This document shows, piece by piece, positions 33,362 through 43,310 of a stretch of 64,000 nucleotides of DNA; the stretch's first letter is position 1, and every line of letters begins with the position of its first letter. The translations under genes and the position numbers were made by a program. The stretch is taken from contig NZ_QFFK01000003.1 of assembly GCF_003149455.1 (NCBI RefSeq), positions 496,001 through 560,000 of the forward strand. Direction: 5' to 3'. This DNA is from Chitinophaga deserti (lineage in GTDB: Bacteria > Bacteroidota > Bacteroidia > Chitinophagales > Chitinophagaceae). The notes beneath the pieces are model-generated. The model saw only the letters and a program-made list of their open reading frames with translations, had not been told where the DNA came from and searched no databases.

Positions 33362-36300
33362 CTACAGGTTGACGTTGATACCGAAGTTGAACACTTTCTG
33401 CACCGGGTAAGACATGCCCTTGCCGGCCATTTCCGGATCCCACAGTTTGAATGCGCTCCAGGTATGCAGGTTCAGTCCGTTGAAATAGATACGCAGATTC
33501 TCGATGTGATAACGTTTGGTGATATGCTTCGGAATGGTATAACCCGCCTCCAGGCTTTTCAACCGCAGGAAGGCGCCGTTACGCATGAACCAGGTGTTGG
33601 GAATGGTAACCTTATCTGAAGGCGAGGGCGCGGAGTTGTAGTTATGCGTATGGGATAAACGGGGCATCATGGCATAGATGTTCTGATTCTCTTCCGACCA
33701 GTGATTCTCCGCATATGCTTTCAAAATCTGCGCGTTGCCAACGAAAGGCATGGTGCTTTCCAGGTAAGTACCTCCATTGTCTACATCAGATACATCGATG
33801 AAGAAAGATTCCCGGCCAAGGCCCTGGAAGAAAGCAGACAGGTCGAAGTTCTTATAACCAACGGAGAAACCTGCGCCATACACCAGCTCAGGTGCAGTGG
33901 GCATGCCGATAGGCACCATATCACGCTCAGTGATTTGCCCGTCGCCGTTTACATCGCGATACTTGATGTCGCCACCACGTGTCACGAAGCCGTTAAAGTT
34001 CTGGCGGGGTGAATTGGCTACTTCTTCGTCATCAACAAACAATCTTTCCGCGATAAATCCGTATACCTGGTTGATGGAATTACCGATGCGCGAACGCCAG
34101 GGTTCATTGAATTTAGGCTCTTCGTATTGTTTGAATTCATTGGTAGCGTACGTCAGGTTACCGCGAACTGCTGCCCATACATCTTTACCGAAGTTCTGCT
34201 TGTAATCCAGCGAAAGATCTACACCCTGAGACATAGCCTCGCCGATATTGGCACTAATTCCGGCCTCAAGTCCTGATGTGCTGGGTATGGAAGCACGCTC
34301 CTGCAGGATATTGGTGCGGCGCTGGCGGTAGATTTCCCCGATGAAATTGAGCTTATCGAAGAACGATAGTTCCAGCCCGATGTTCGTTTGATATGAGGTT
34401 TCCCAGGTTACGTCGCGGTTTTCGTAGTTGGAAATGGATACCCCGTTGCGGGTGTATGCATTATTCCTCCCGAATGTGGCGCCATATCCAGAGTTCATAT
34501 TTACTTCAGACATGTAGAAGAACCGCTGTGAGCCAATAGCATCGTTACCTACAAGCCCATGGCTCGCACGCACCTTAGCCCTCGTTACCACATCGCGGAG
34601 CCCTTCCCACATCCGCTCATTGGAAATCACCCATGATGCACCGATAGTGGGAAAGAAACCGAAGCGGTTGTTGGTGGAAAAACGCTCACTGCCATTGTAA
34701 CCGAAGTTAAACTCCAGGAAGTAACGGCTCAGGTAAGAATAAGTAGCACGCCCTGCCAATCCCATATTGCGGTAAGGCAGGGAGGTCTGCAGGGTAGTTC
34801 CGTCCGTATTCAGCGTTTGCTGGCGGGTGCCAACGAGGGTGCTGCTGATCGTATGATCCCCGAAGGTGCGGTTGTAATCCAGCACCCCCTGCAGGTAAAC
34901 AAAGGTGGAAATCACCCGGTTGCCTGGTGTAAAGCCAAGGTATTCCGTAGCTTCTCCGGGCTTGTTATTCAGCCATACAAGGCGGAACTGGTCTGTTCTC
35001 CTGTCGTAATCTCCCACCTGGTAAAAGAAAGGATTATACTGGCGCACCACGTCGAAGAAAGAATACCGGTTAGTGGTCACCATCCCGCGGAAATTAAGTC
35101 CCGGGGTAACGAACGACAGGTTCTGCGTCAACTCTACCTGTGCAGACATACGGGAGCGGGAAAAATTCTTGTATCCGCGGAGCAGCTGGGCGTAAGGGTT
35201 AGCGCCAAGGGTGCCGTCTTCCCGCAGTTTGTTGCCGAAAAGAATATGCTTTTCGAATACGGTGGAAGAATCGGGGGTGAAGAACGCCGGGAAATCGACC
35301 GGGCTGGTATGCATCACCAGTGAATACAGATCGGTACCATAGGAAGCATCCTGTGTAACCGGGCCAGTGTACTCATCGAAGTTGCCCGATAATCGCACCA
35401 CCATTTCGGTAGTTTTGGTGAGATTGATATTTACGTTGGAACGGAGCTGGTAATTATCCAGTCTTACATTGTTATTGAAATTATTGACAGGGTTCACATT
35501 CAGTATACCGTTATCCCGGTTGAAAGCTCCCGCCACATAATACCGGGCCACTTCACCGCCACCGCTTACGCTGAGGTTGGCGCGCTGGTTATTGGTACGC
35601 TTCTTGAAAAGCTCCGCCATCCAGTCTACCGCCGGGTATACGAATTTGTTATCTCCGTTGCGGGTATGGTTGATTTTGTTCTGATCATAGCGCGGAGCAC
35701 CGAGGGAATCCCTTGTCATGATAGCTTCATTGTAGAGCTCCATGTACGACACAGGATTTGCCATCTCGATGTTTTTCGTAGCCTGGGAAATAGAGTTCTC
35801 GAAGCGGAAGTTGATCTTCGCTTTTCCGGCTCTTCCCTCTTTCGTTGTAACAAGAATAACACCGTTGGCGCCCCTTGCACCGTAAAGGGATGTAGCGCTG
35901 GCATCTTTCAGGATAGAAAAACTGGCGATATCATCTACCTGCAGCCGTGCAAGGTCTGTGGCCGTCAGTTCCACGTTATCGATAAGGATAAGGGGATCCT
36001 GCTTGTAGCCGAAAGTAGTAACACCGCGCACGAAGAAGGTGGCATTGTCCTGCCCCGGCTGACCGCTGCGCTGGTAAGCGATCATACCGGCTACCTGGCC
36101 TGCCAGTGCCGTAGTAAGGTTACTGGACGGGATTTTAAGATCTTTAGGGTTTACAGTGGTCACGGCTCCAACAATCGCTTCGCGCTGTTGCTTTTTACCA
36201 TAGGCGGTAATAACCACGTCGGTCAGCTGGCTGACTCTTTCCCGAAGTACAACGTCTACAGTTCTTTTGCCGGCAAGGGGGATTGTTACTGTCTCAAAGC

Positions 36301-36625
36301 CCATGAGTGTGAACTGGAGAGTGGCGTTAGGGCTTACATCCAGCACAAACTTACCGTCTGCGTTGGTAGTGGTACCCTTTCCTGTAACGCCTGCTACCAA
36401 TACGGTAACACCTGGCAGGCGTACACCTAAAGAATCTTTCACGCTACCGGTGATCGTAACCTGCCCACCATTTTCCTGTGCAGCCATAGTTAATGGCAGA
36501 AACATAAAAAGCAGTGCTCCTACAAGGAGTTTAAGTAACGAAGCCTTATAATGCAACAAAGAAAGTTCACGAGGCGGGGAAATAACTTGCCCGCCTGGAA
36601 TGGAGTGAACGTGGATCACTTTCAT
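33362..36625 (-). CDS. susC: SusC/RagA-type TonB-linked outer-membrane transporter (second locus)
   Basis: A 1087-residue transporter. A long positively charged lead of about 28 residues precedes the signal helix (LLKLLVGALLFMFLPLTMAAQ). A carboxypeptidase-regulatory-like domain follows at about 55-135 (VTITGSVKDSLGVRLPGVTV), then a TonB-box-like segment DVVITAYGKKQQREAIVG, a plug domain and a barrel that ends NFGINVNL. Unlike the SusC at 3102-6581 it has no STN domain, so it should not signal through FecR. Instead a divergent AraC-type gene (36883) is the likely regulator. Operon order: susC, susD, DUF4959/5000, DUF4998. Confidence 0.94.
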   Translation of the reverse strand: MKVIHVHSIPGGQVISPPRELSLLHYKASLLKLLVGALLFMFLPLTMAAQENGGQVTITGSVKDSLGVRLPGVTVLVAGVTGKGTTTNADGKFVLDVSPNATLQFTLMGFETVTIPLAGKRTVDVVLRERVSQLTDVVITAYGKKQQREAIVGAVTTVNPKDLKIPSSNLTTALAGQVAGMIAYQRSGQPGQDNATFFVRGVTTFGYKQDPLILIDNVELTATDLARLQVDDIASFSILKDASATSLYGARGANGVILVTTKEGRAGKAKINFRFENSISQATKNIEMANPVSYMELYNEAIMTRDSLGAPRYDQNKINHTRNGDNKFVYPAVDWMAELFKKRTNNQRANLSVSGGGEVARYYVAGAFNRDNGILNVNPVNNFNNNVRLDNYQLRSNVNINLTKTTEMVVRLSGNFDEYTGPVTQDASYGTDLYSLVMHTSPVDFPAFFTPDSSTVFEKHILFGNKLREDGTLGANPYAQLLRGYKNFSRSRMSAQVELTQNLSFVTPGLNFRGMVTTNRYSFFDVVRQYNPFFYQVGDYDRRTDQFRLVWLNNKPGEATEYLGFTPGNRVISTFVYLQGVLDYNRTFGDHTISSTLVGTRQQTLNTDGTTLQTSLPYRNMGLAGRATYSYLSRYFLEFNFGYNGSERFSTNNRFGFFPTIGASWVISNERMWEGLRDVVTRAKVRASHGLVGNDAIGSQRFFYMSEVNMNSGYGATFGRNNAYTRNGVSISNYENRDVTWETSYQTNIGLELSFFDKLNFIGEIYRQRRTNILQERASIPSTSGLEAGISANIGEAMSQGVDLSLDYKQNFGKDVWAAVRGNLTYATNEFKQYEEPKFNEPWRSRIGNSINQVYGFIAERLFVDDEEVANSPRQNFNGFVTRGGDIKYRDVNGDGQITERDMVPIGMPTAPELVYGAGFSVGYKNFDLSAFFQGLGRESFFIDVSDVDNGGTYLESTMPFVGNAQILKAYAENHWSEENQNIYAMMPRLSHTHNYNSAPSPSDKVTIPNTWFMRNGAFLRLKSLEAGYTIPKHITKRYHIENLRIYFNGLNLHTWSAFKLWDPEMAGKGMSYPVQKVFNFGINVNL

Positions 36626-36882
36626 AGCCCAGAGATTTTAATAATTTGGTTGATTGCGTCTAATGTTGATGCTGTTCGGCATCAAATATAAATCGATGTA
36701 TTAAAATGAAAAATGGATATGATTGGGGAAGTGATGGATTTTATGCTGATGCGGAAAGGTTTGCCTAAGCGCAAGGGTAATTGATAAAAATATCCTTGTA
36801 TATCATATATTTGTATACACCGGAACATCGTGCAGCAGGAATAATAAATGGATAATCTTACGGAGATGTAAACTGAAGCTTC
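36626..36882. other. Divergent regulatory region of susC and AraC-type gene
   Basis: A 257-nt non-coding gap between divergent genes. On the plus strand TATATTTG at 36806-36813 is an exact -7 element for the AraC-type gene, with TTG at 36781-36783 (spacer 22). An AraC-type operator for susC is expected here but no clear repeat was found. Confidence 0.5.
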
Positions 36883-37764
36883 ATGAAGAAAAAAGATGGT
36901 TTCGACGGGCAGCAGGCCGTAGTTATCCCGCGCAAGATCCTCCAGGAGCAATGCGCCCAAAACGATCTGATGGCTGCACTGTACATCACAGATATGGGAT
37001 ACTATCCCAAAGCCAGGTTCCATCACCGCGTGCGGCCAGACGGGGTGGATCAGCACATTCTCATTTATTGCGTAGACGGCAAGGGCAGCGCCCGTTTCAA
37101 CAGGCAAACTTATTCCGTAAGTGCCGGAGACTTCTTCATCATCCCGCGGAAAACCGCGCACTCCTACAGTGCGGATGAAGCTGACCCGTGGACGATTTAC
37201 TGGGTACACTTCGATGGGAGTGCATCCGATACCGTGATCCGTTCTTTGGAAAATAAAGCCGAATCGCTGAAAAGCACTGTGCCATGGCGGGATCAGCGTA
37301 TCACCCTTTTCGGGTCTATATACCGGCAGCTGGAGAATGGTAATGACCTCGACAACATCTTTTACGCCAATCTTTGCTTCGGCCAGTTTCTTGCCTCTCT
37401 CCTATTCCCTGAGCGGTACACACCAGACAACCAGGCCGACAGCCGGGAGATCGTGGCTGCCGCCACTGCTCTCATGAAGCAGCAGATCGGCTCCCAGCTG
37501 CCGCTGCAGGAACTGGCAAAGTCTGCCAACCTCTCCGTTTCTCACTTTGTACACCAGTTTAAGAAAAAGACGGGATATACGCCCATTGAGTACTTCAACA
37601 ACCTGAAAGTGCAGAAAGCATGTGAGTTGCTCCTGTATACCGAACTGAGGATCAAGGAGGTGGCAGCAAGCGTGGGCATGAGCGATCAGTATTACTTTTC
37701 CCGGTTTTTTACCCGGCTGATGGGCATGTCTCCCAACCATTACCGCCAGCAAAAGGGCGGATAG
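36883..37764 (+). CDS. AraC family transcriptional regulator with cupin sensor domain
   Basis: A 293-residue regulator. About residues 15-160 form a cupin ligand-binding domain (HILIYCVDGKGSARFN, SAGDFFIIPRKTAHSYSADE, TIYWVHFDG), the arrangement found in sugar-responsive AraC regulators. Two helix-turn-helix motifs fill the C-terminal 100 residues: LQELAKSANLSVSHFVHQFKK and IKEVAASVGMSDQYYFSRFF, ending NHYRQQKGG. It is divergent from the second susC gene. It most likely activates that locus when an oligosaccharide or monosaccharide is bound. Confidence 0.9.
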   Translation: MKKKDGFDGQQAVVIPRKILQEQCAQNDLMAALYITDMGYYPKARFHHRVRPDGVDQHILIYCVDGKGSARFNRQTYSVSAGDFFIIPRKTAHSYSADEADPWTIYWVHFDGSASDTVIRSLENKAESLKSTVPWRDQRITLFGSIYRQLENGNDLDNIFYANLCFGQFLASLLFPERYTPDNQADSREIVAAATALMKQQIGSQLPLQELAKSANLSVSHFVHQFKKKTGYTPIEYFNNLKVQKACELLLYTELRIKEVAASVGMSDQYYFSRFFTRLMGMSPNHYRQQKGG

Positions 37765-37852
37765 CGCCTTTCCGGTTGGCATTTTTTTGACAGGCGGCAA
37801 GTCCTCAACCGAATTCTTTCCCTATTTTTAGAGCGTAAAAATCAAACCAATC

Positions 37853-38983
37853 ATGAAAAGATTTCAGATGCTGCCAGCAGTGCTGCTCCTGCCGGCACTC
37901 GTTCATGCCCAAACCAAGTACACGGTAAAAGGCAAGATCGGGAACTACAATGAACCCGTTAAGTCATACCTCGTTTATTCAGTTGACGGTGAGCAGAAAC
38001 GCGATTCTTCCTTCCTTAAAAATGGTGAATTCTCTTTCTCCGGCACTGTTCCCGGTATTACCAAAGCAACGGTATTCCTGAACTACGGCCCAAATGTGAG
38101 CCGTGCTATTCATCAGTCCGAATCAGTGAAAATCTTCCTCGAGCCCGGCACCATTAACATCAAGAGCGCCGACTCTATGAAGACGGCTACTGTGAAAGGC
38201 GGTATCCACACCACCGATCTGCAGGCACTCGATGCACAGATGAAGCCCCTCGGCGAGCGTAACAAAGCCCTCATGGCACGTTACTATGGCTCAACTGAAG
38301 AGCAGAAGAAAGATTCTGCTTTCATGTCCGTACTCATGGCAGAAAGCAAGCAAATCGGTGAAGACGAAGATGCGATCATGAAGAAATTCGCTGAAACGCA
38401 TACCAAATCCCTCGCCGGCCTCGATGCGCTGAAGCAATTCGCAGGTTCTACTCCTGACTACAACACCATCCAGCCCATGTTCGCTAAGCTGGCTCCCGCT
38501 GTACAATCCAGCCCCGATGGTAAAGCGTATGCCGAAATGCTGGAAAAAGTGAAAGCAGTTTCCCTCGGCGCTATCGCTCCCGACTTTACCCAGAACGATC
38601 CTGAAGGCAATCCTGTCGCCCTCTCCTCTTTCCGCGGTAAATATGTGCTTATCGATTTCTGGGCTTCCTGGTGCGGCCCCTGCCGTGCAGAAAACCCACA
38701 TGTGGTGAAAGCGTATAACGAATACAAAGACAAAAACTTCACCATCCTCGGCGTATCGCTCGACCAGCCCAATGCAAAAGACAAATGGCTGAAAGCTATT
38801 TCCGACGACGGTCTTACCTGGCCCCAGGTTTCCGATCTGGCTTTCTGGAAAAATGCTGCTGCACAGCTGTATGCCGTGCGCTCCATCCCCCAGAACTTCC
38901 TGCTCGATCCCCAGGGTAAAATCATCGCCAAGAATCTCCGTGGCGATGCACTTACCGCCAAACTCGCGGAAGTGATCAAATAA
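37853..38983 (+). CDS. TlpA-like thioredoxin with DUF4369 domain
   Basis: A 376-residue exported thiol:disulfide oxidoreductase. Signal peptide ends ALVHAQ near residue 21. DUF4369 (beta-sandwich) spans about 25-120 (VKGKIGNYNEPVKSYLVY). A helical linker follows, then a TlpA/AhpC-type thioredoxin domain from about 238 with FWASWCGPCRAENPHV carrying the WCGPC active site near residue 268, and the cis-Pro segment SIPQNFLLD. Such proteins reduce periplasmic disulfides or deliver reductant during cytochrome maturation. It is transcribed alone, with a terminator downstream. Confidence 0.92.
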   Translation: MKRFQMLPAVLLLPALVHAQTKYTVKGKIGNYNEPVKSYLVYSVDGEQKRDSSFLKNGEFSFSGTVPGITKATVFLNYGPNVSRAIHQSESVKIFLEPGTINIKSADSMKTATVKGGIHTTDLQALDAQMKPLGERNKALMARYYGSTEEQKKDSAFMSVLMAESKQIGEDEDAIMKKFAETHTKSLAGLDALKQFAGSTPDYNTIQPMFAKLAPAVQSSPDGKAYAEMLEKVKAVSLGAIAPDFTQNDPEGNPVALSSFRGKYVLIDFWASWCGPCRAENPHVVKAYNEYKDKNFTILGVSLDQPNAKDKWLKAISDDGLTWPQVSDLAFWKNAAAQLYAVRSIPQNFLLDPQGKIIAKNLRGDALTAKLAEVIK

Positions 38984-39003
38984 GCGTACCACAGATCAAT
39001 AAT

Positions 39004-39039
39004 AAAGGGCTGACCGGATTCTTTCCGTCAGCCCTTTTT
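39004..39039 (+). terminator. Terminator after the TlpA-like gene
   Basis: AAAGGGCTGAC and GTCAGCCCTTT form an 11-bp stem with a 12-nt loop (partly paired) followed by T-run. Confidence 0.85.
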
Positions 39040-39076
39040 CGTAAGAGATGGTATGTATTGGCAGCAAAATTTCTTT

Positions 39077-39847
39077 TTACTTCCCCAGCCATTCCTTGAA
39101 GCCCGCTACCCTGTCGCGGCTTACTTCCAGATCCACATCCGGCGCAGGCTGCAGATCGAGCTTCAGGCGGCCGCTGAACCAGGGGTGAACACGGCGTACG
39201 CTTTTCACATGCACCATCAGGTGACGGCTCACCCGGTAAAATTCCCTGGGCGACAATTGCTGTTCCAGCGTGGCCAGGTTATCCTCCATCACATGCTTCT
39301 TCCCTGCAAAGTCGACCGCAAACACGAGCTTCCCTTCTGCATATACACAGGCAAGATCAGCGGTGTTCACATAGTATAGTTGCTGCCCCGTTTTCACGAG
39401 AAAGCGTTCTTTGTATTGTGCCGGCTGCACGTATTGTAGCAGCTGCCGGATCTTATCTTCCAGCCCGTTGCCTTCTTCCTGCCGGGGCTGGAAGAACTGG
39501 CGGAACTTGGCCAGCGCCTGCCGCAGCTCTTCTTCATCGAGCGGTTTTAGCAGGTATTCGATTCCGTTATTCCGGAAGGCCTGCAGCATGTACTGGTCGT
39601 ACGCCGTGGTAAAAATGACCGGCGCGGTGAGGGATACCTGCCGGAAAATCTCCAGGCTCAGCCCGTCTGCCAGTTGCACATCCATAAAAATCAGATCGGG
39701 CATGGGAAAATGCCGGAACCATTTCGCGGACTCTTCCACACTATCCAGCACGGCAAGCACTTCCACGGCTTCTTCGTGGCGGCTCAATAGTGTTTTGAGC
39801 TTCTGTGCCGCAGGGGCTTCGTCTTCTATAATCACCACTTTTATCAT
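39077..39847 (-). CDS. LytTR-family response regulator (system 2)
   Basis: A 256-residue response regulator. Receiver domain with E8/D9, phosphoacceptor D56 (LIFMDVQLADGL) and K in LLKPLDEEEL. The LytTR DNA-binding domain occupies about 150-256 (RFLVKTGQQLYYVNTADL, FYRVSRHLMVHVKSVRRVHPW). Its ATG overlaps the kinase stop by 4 nt, giving coupled translation. It is the last gene of the L,D-transpeptidase, TonB receptor, kinase, regulator row. Confidence 0.93.
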   Translation of the reverse strand: MIKVVIIEDEAPAAQKLKTLLSRHEEAVEVLAVLDSVEESAKWFRHFPMPDLIFMDVQLADGLSLEIFRQVSLTAPVIFTTAYDQYMLQAFRNNGIEYLLKPLDEEELRQALAKFRQFFQPRQEEGNGLEDKIRQLLQYVQPAQYKERFLVKTGQQLYYVNTADLACVYAEGKLVFAVDFAGKKHVMEDNLATLEQQLSPREFYRVSRHLMVHVKSVRRVHPWFSGRLKLDLQPAPDVDLEVSRDRVAGFKEWLGK

Positions 39848-40869
39848 GCAGATGGAAATATGGGCAATAATACGATGAACTGATCGGCGGTAATCACATG
39901 TTCTACTTCCTGACCTCGCAGCAGGCGAACACGGGAGTTGATGTTCTCCAGCCCTTTGCCTGTAGATGCAACCCCGTGCAGCTTCCGTTGCAGGTTATTA
40001 GTGACCACAATCTTTTCCTGCACTACTTCAATCCGCACGTTTAAAGGTTTCGCGGCCGATACAATGTTGTGCTTCATGGCGTTTTCCACTACGATCTGCA
40101 GGGCAAACGGTATGATCTTGCGTTCGTGATAAGCATCAGGTACATCTATCGTTACCAGCAGGTTATCTCCGAAGCGGGTTTTAAGAAGATAAACATATGC
40201 TTCCAGCAGCCCCAGCTCTTCCTTCACGGAAATGAGGGTTGTTTCCTGTACTTCCAGCATATGCCGGTATAGTTTAGACAGCTGCTGGATGAAGTGCTCT
40301 GCCTTATCGGGGTCACTGTGTACTACGGAGCTGAGGGTATTGAGGTTATTGAAAAGAAAATGCGGGTCTACCTGGCTTTTCAGCGCCCTGATCTGCGCCT
40401 GCAGGCTCTCGTTCCGCAATTCTTCCTGCCCGTGCATAGAGAGGCGCAACTGCGCCTGGTACCATATTACTTCGTAGATACCCGCGATCAGCAGGGTGTT
40501 GATCATACTCAGCACATTCAGATCGGGGTATGGCAGCTGAATATTAGACCAGAACGGAGGTGTTACCCCATTGAAGTTAGACACGGCGAAAGTGAACACA
40601 AACATTCCCAGGACGGTGAAGGCAATTCTTTTCCGTGCCTGGCTCAGCAGCGGAAACTTACGCCGGAACTGAATGATGATCCAGCGGTTGCCCATCCAGA
40701 AAAGGGCCGTGATAGCCACCGAAAAGGCGAATGCCAGCCAGGTATACCTTGGCTCACGGGTAAACCGCACCCCCAGGTACATGATCGGCGTCAGGAACCC
40801 CAGCAGGGGGATGCCCAGCAGTACAAACCATTTGTCGTTGAATCCGAGAGCCGTCTCGTTATTGCGCAT
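39844..40869 (-). CDS. LytS-type sensor histidine kinase (system 2)
   Basis: A 341-residue kinase with four transmembrane helices in the first 140 residues (GFLTPIMYLGV, LAFAFSVAITALFWM and others). The His_kinase domain carries RALKSQVDPHFLFNNLNTLSS with the active His near 170, and the ATPase domain has IPFALQIVVENAMKHNI and STGKGLENINSRV. No extracellular sensor domain is present; the signal is probably sensed in the membrane. It lies 18 nt after the TonB-dependent receptor gene and overlaps its regulator gene by 4 nt. Confidence 0.92.
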   Translation of the reverse strand: MRNNETALGFNDKWFVLLGIPLLGFLTPIMYLGVRFTREPRYTWLAFAFSVAITALFWMGNRWIIIQFRRKFPLLSQARKRIAFTVLGMFVFTFAVSNFNGVTPPFWSNIQLPYPDLNVLSMINTLLIAGIYEVIWYQAQLRLSMHGQEELRNESLQAQIRALKSQVDPHFLFNNLNTLSSVVHSDPDKAEHFIQQLSKLYRHMLEVQETTLISVKEELGLLEAYVYLLKTRFGDNLLVTIDVPDAYHERKIIPFALQIVVENAMKHNIVSAAKPLNVRIEVVQEKIVVTNNLQRKLHGVASTGKGLENINSRVRLLRGQEVEHVITADQFIVLLPIFPSA

Positions 40870-40887
40870 ATGCCTCGTCTGTTTGCT

Positions 40888-43221
40888 TTAAAAAGTAAAC
40901 TGGTAGTTAACATTCGGAAATAAACCTATCTGGTTCACCTGCTTGATCTTGCCGGTTTCCACATCTATCGTGCGGGTGTAGATATTCTTTCTCGCGGTCA
41001 GGTTCTGTAAATCTATAAAGAATTTCTGAGTGGTCCGGCCCAGTTCCCAGGTGAAGGAGAATTTCAGGTCGCAGCGGAAATACATATCGTTCCGGAGTGA
41101 AAAAGCTTTGTCTTCCTGGTACACTACATACCCCGCAGCCACAGTAGCCTGCTCATTGAACGGGGTATACCATTGCCCGCCGGCTACACTCACCTTACTA
41201 TCTGCCCCCACACTGAATCCGGGCTTTATCGTCCATTCGCGGCCAATGAGGAAGTTGGTAACGTATTGAGAATTGAAGGCGGTATTACGCCAGATTTTAT
41301 CGCTGCCCTGATATTTTGAACTGAAAAGGCTCTGGGTAAAGAGGAAATAAAACCCTTTATGCAGGAATTTCTCCAGCGTCAGCTCCACGCCGTAGTTGCG
41401 GCCTTTCCCATTGTTGAAAAGGTTCGGTTTATCCGGGAAACCAAAGTCTGCCCCATAGTTCAGCAAACTGAAGGAGGAGGATGTAATTTCAACAGGAGCT
41501 TCGTACAGATGCTGATAGTATGTTTCTGCTTTAAAACGCAGGCGTTCACCTAACATCGCATCATAACCCAGTACCGCATGCAGGGCACGGGTGGGTGCAA
41601 GATCCTTATTACTGAGCTTTCCGGCCGTTTCATTGAAATACACTTCCAGCTGCTGCAGCTGGCTATGCATGCCCAGCCCCAGGTTGAAAGACTGCTTCCG
41701 TGCAAAGTCGTATTTCATATTCACACGCGGCTCTACCTGGAACTGTTCGTTCAGTCCAAAATATTGGCCGTAAACACCTGCGTTAAAAGTAAGATCGTTG
41801 TTCACGCGGTGCTGCCAGTTCATCCAGCTTTTACCCAGCCAGGTATTGTTGCTGGTGTTCACGAGGTCACTCAGTTCGGTATCCCCGTCTTTGATTCGGC
41901 GGTTCCGCATATCGAGCTGCATACTTTCTCCCGACACACCAACGCTGAACTGGTTGCGCGGATTAAACTTATGATCCACCCGGTAGCCGAAACTGGTTTT
42001 CATAAGGTTGTAATCCAGATCCAGTCTCCGCTTGCCACGGATCTCATCTTTCGATTCGAAATTATCCATTTTACTTTCCGCCATAGATACGGCTGCAAAG
42101 GCGCGGCCGTATGTATTGGGTGAGAAGTTAAAACTATGCGTAAGCCCTGCCACACCCATATTAGAGGTAGTCAGCACTTCATAATCGCCTGTATTATACA
42201 GATCGGTAGAATCTTCTCCGGGAATGAAATGGATATTACTGAGTCCGCCCATGGCAAAGAGGCTGAAGGTGCCTGCTTTTTTGGTAGGCACGTTTACTTT
42301 CATGGTAAGGTCCTGGTATTTGGGGATACTTGCTCCTGTTCCAACGTTCAGGCCCAATGCATGCACGGCTGCTACGAGGGAATACCGGTAATCCACCAGG
42401 AAAGATGCTCCTCCCTTTTTGCCCAGCGGGCCTTCCACCGCTGCTTCAAAACCATTGAAGCCTACCTGTGCCAGCATTTCGTAACGGTCTTTGTTGCCAT
42501 TACGCAGGCGCAGATCAAAAGCCCCTGCCAGCGCGTTGCCATAATCGGCCGGGAAAGCGCCTGTCAGGAAAGTGGAGTTGCGAAGGGTATTGGTATTGAG
42601 GATGGTAACCGGACCGCCGGTTGCGCCAAAGGTGCTGTAGTGGTTGGGGTTGGGAATATCCACCCCTTCCGCACGCCAGAGCACGCCAGCGGGTGAGTTA
42701 CCGCGGATGATGATATCGTTTCGCCCGTCGTTGGCGCCCGATACCCCGGCAAAGTTCTGTGCCATCCGCGCAGGGTCGTTTCTGCTGCCGGCATAGCGCA
42801 TGCCTTCCTCAATACTGAGCTGGCGTGCACTGGCCAGGGCTAATGAACTGCCCGGACCTTCGCTGCGCTTCATGGTGATTTCCGCGCCTTTCAGGGTTAT
42901 CACCGTTTCAGTAAGCGGAATCTCCAGCACGGTTTCCTTACCGGCGTTCACTTCCACTCCCTGCAGGATCACAGGTTCATAGCCCATCATCGTTATCTGG
43001 ATGGTATGGCGGCCAACGGGGACTTCTGTAATGCGGAATTCGCCTTTCTCATTGGTAGCGGCTCCCTTGCTGAGTGTGGGTATGGAAATAGCTGCGCCGG
43101 GGAGGGGATAATGCGTGGACCGGTCGGTGATCAGGCCCTTTACGGTTTGCCGGGGCAATTCCTGCCCGGCAGCCTGCAAAATGGCCAATAAACACAGGCC
43201 CATCGTGTAAAAGAATTTCAT
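40888..43221 (-). CDS. TonB-dependent receptor with carboxypeptidase-regulatory-like domain
   Basis: A 777-residue outer-membrane receptor, not a SusC. Signal peptide ends LQAAGQ near residue 19. A CarboxypepD_reg-like domain spans about 24-110 (VKGLITDRSTHYPLPGAAI). The plug domain (about 130-240) has ARQLSIEEGMRYAGSRNDPAR and NDIIIRGNSPAGVLWRAEGVDI. A barrel of normal length ends FPNVNYQFTF. There is no SusD partner; neighbours are a two-component system and an L,D-transpeptidase. The cargo is unknown. Its role might be sensory or peptide uptake. Confidence 0.88.
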   Translation of the reverse strand: MKFFYTMGLCLLAILQAAGQELPRQTVKGLITDRSTHYPLPGAAISIPTLSKGAATNEKGEFRITEVPVGRHTIQITMMGYEPVILQGVEVNAGKETVLEIPLTETVITLKGAEITMKRSEGPGSSLALASARQLSIEEGMRYAGSRNDPARMAQNFAGVSGANDGRNDIIIRGNSPAGVLWRAEGVDIPNPNHYSTFGATGGPVTILNTNTLRNSTFLTGAFPADYGNALAGAFDLRLRNGNKDRYEMLAQVGFNGFEAAVEGPLGKKGGASFLVDYRYSLVAAVHALGLNVGTGASIPKYQDLTMKVNVPTKKAGTFSLFAMGGLSNIHFIPGEDSTDLYNTGDYEVLTTSNMGVAGLTHSFNFSPNTYGRAFAAVSMAESKMDNFESKDEIRGKRRLDLDYNLMKTSFGYRVDHKFNPRNQFSVGVSGESMQLDMRNRRIKDGDTELSDLVNTSNNTWLGKSWMNWQHRVNNDLTFNAGVYGQYFGLNEQFQVEPRVNMKYDFARKQSFNLGLGMHSQLQQLEVYFNETAGKLSNKDLAPTRALHAVLGYDAMLGERLRFKAETYYQHLYEAPVEITSSSFSLLNYGADFGFPDKPNLFNNGKGRNYGVELTLEKFLHKGFYFLFTQSLFSSKYQGSDKIWRNTAFNSQYVTNFLIGREWTIKPGFSVGADSKVSVAGGQWYTPFNEQATVAAGYVVYQEDKAFSLRNDMYFRCDLKFSFTWELGRTTQKFFIDLQNLTARKNIYTRTIDVETGKIKQVNQIGLFPNVNYQFTF

Positions 43222-43310
43222 CGGGGGTTGTTTTCATGCAAAAGTGCATGCTATAGCCCCCTTAGCAAAGTCCTCCGGTGCGAATCGTAGTATTTACGGA
43301 ATGAACGGGA

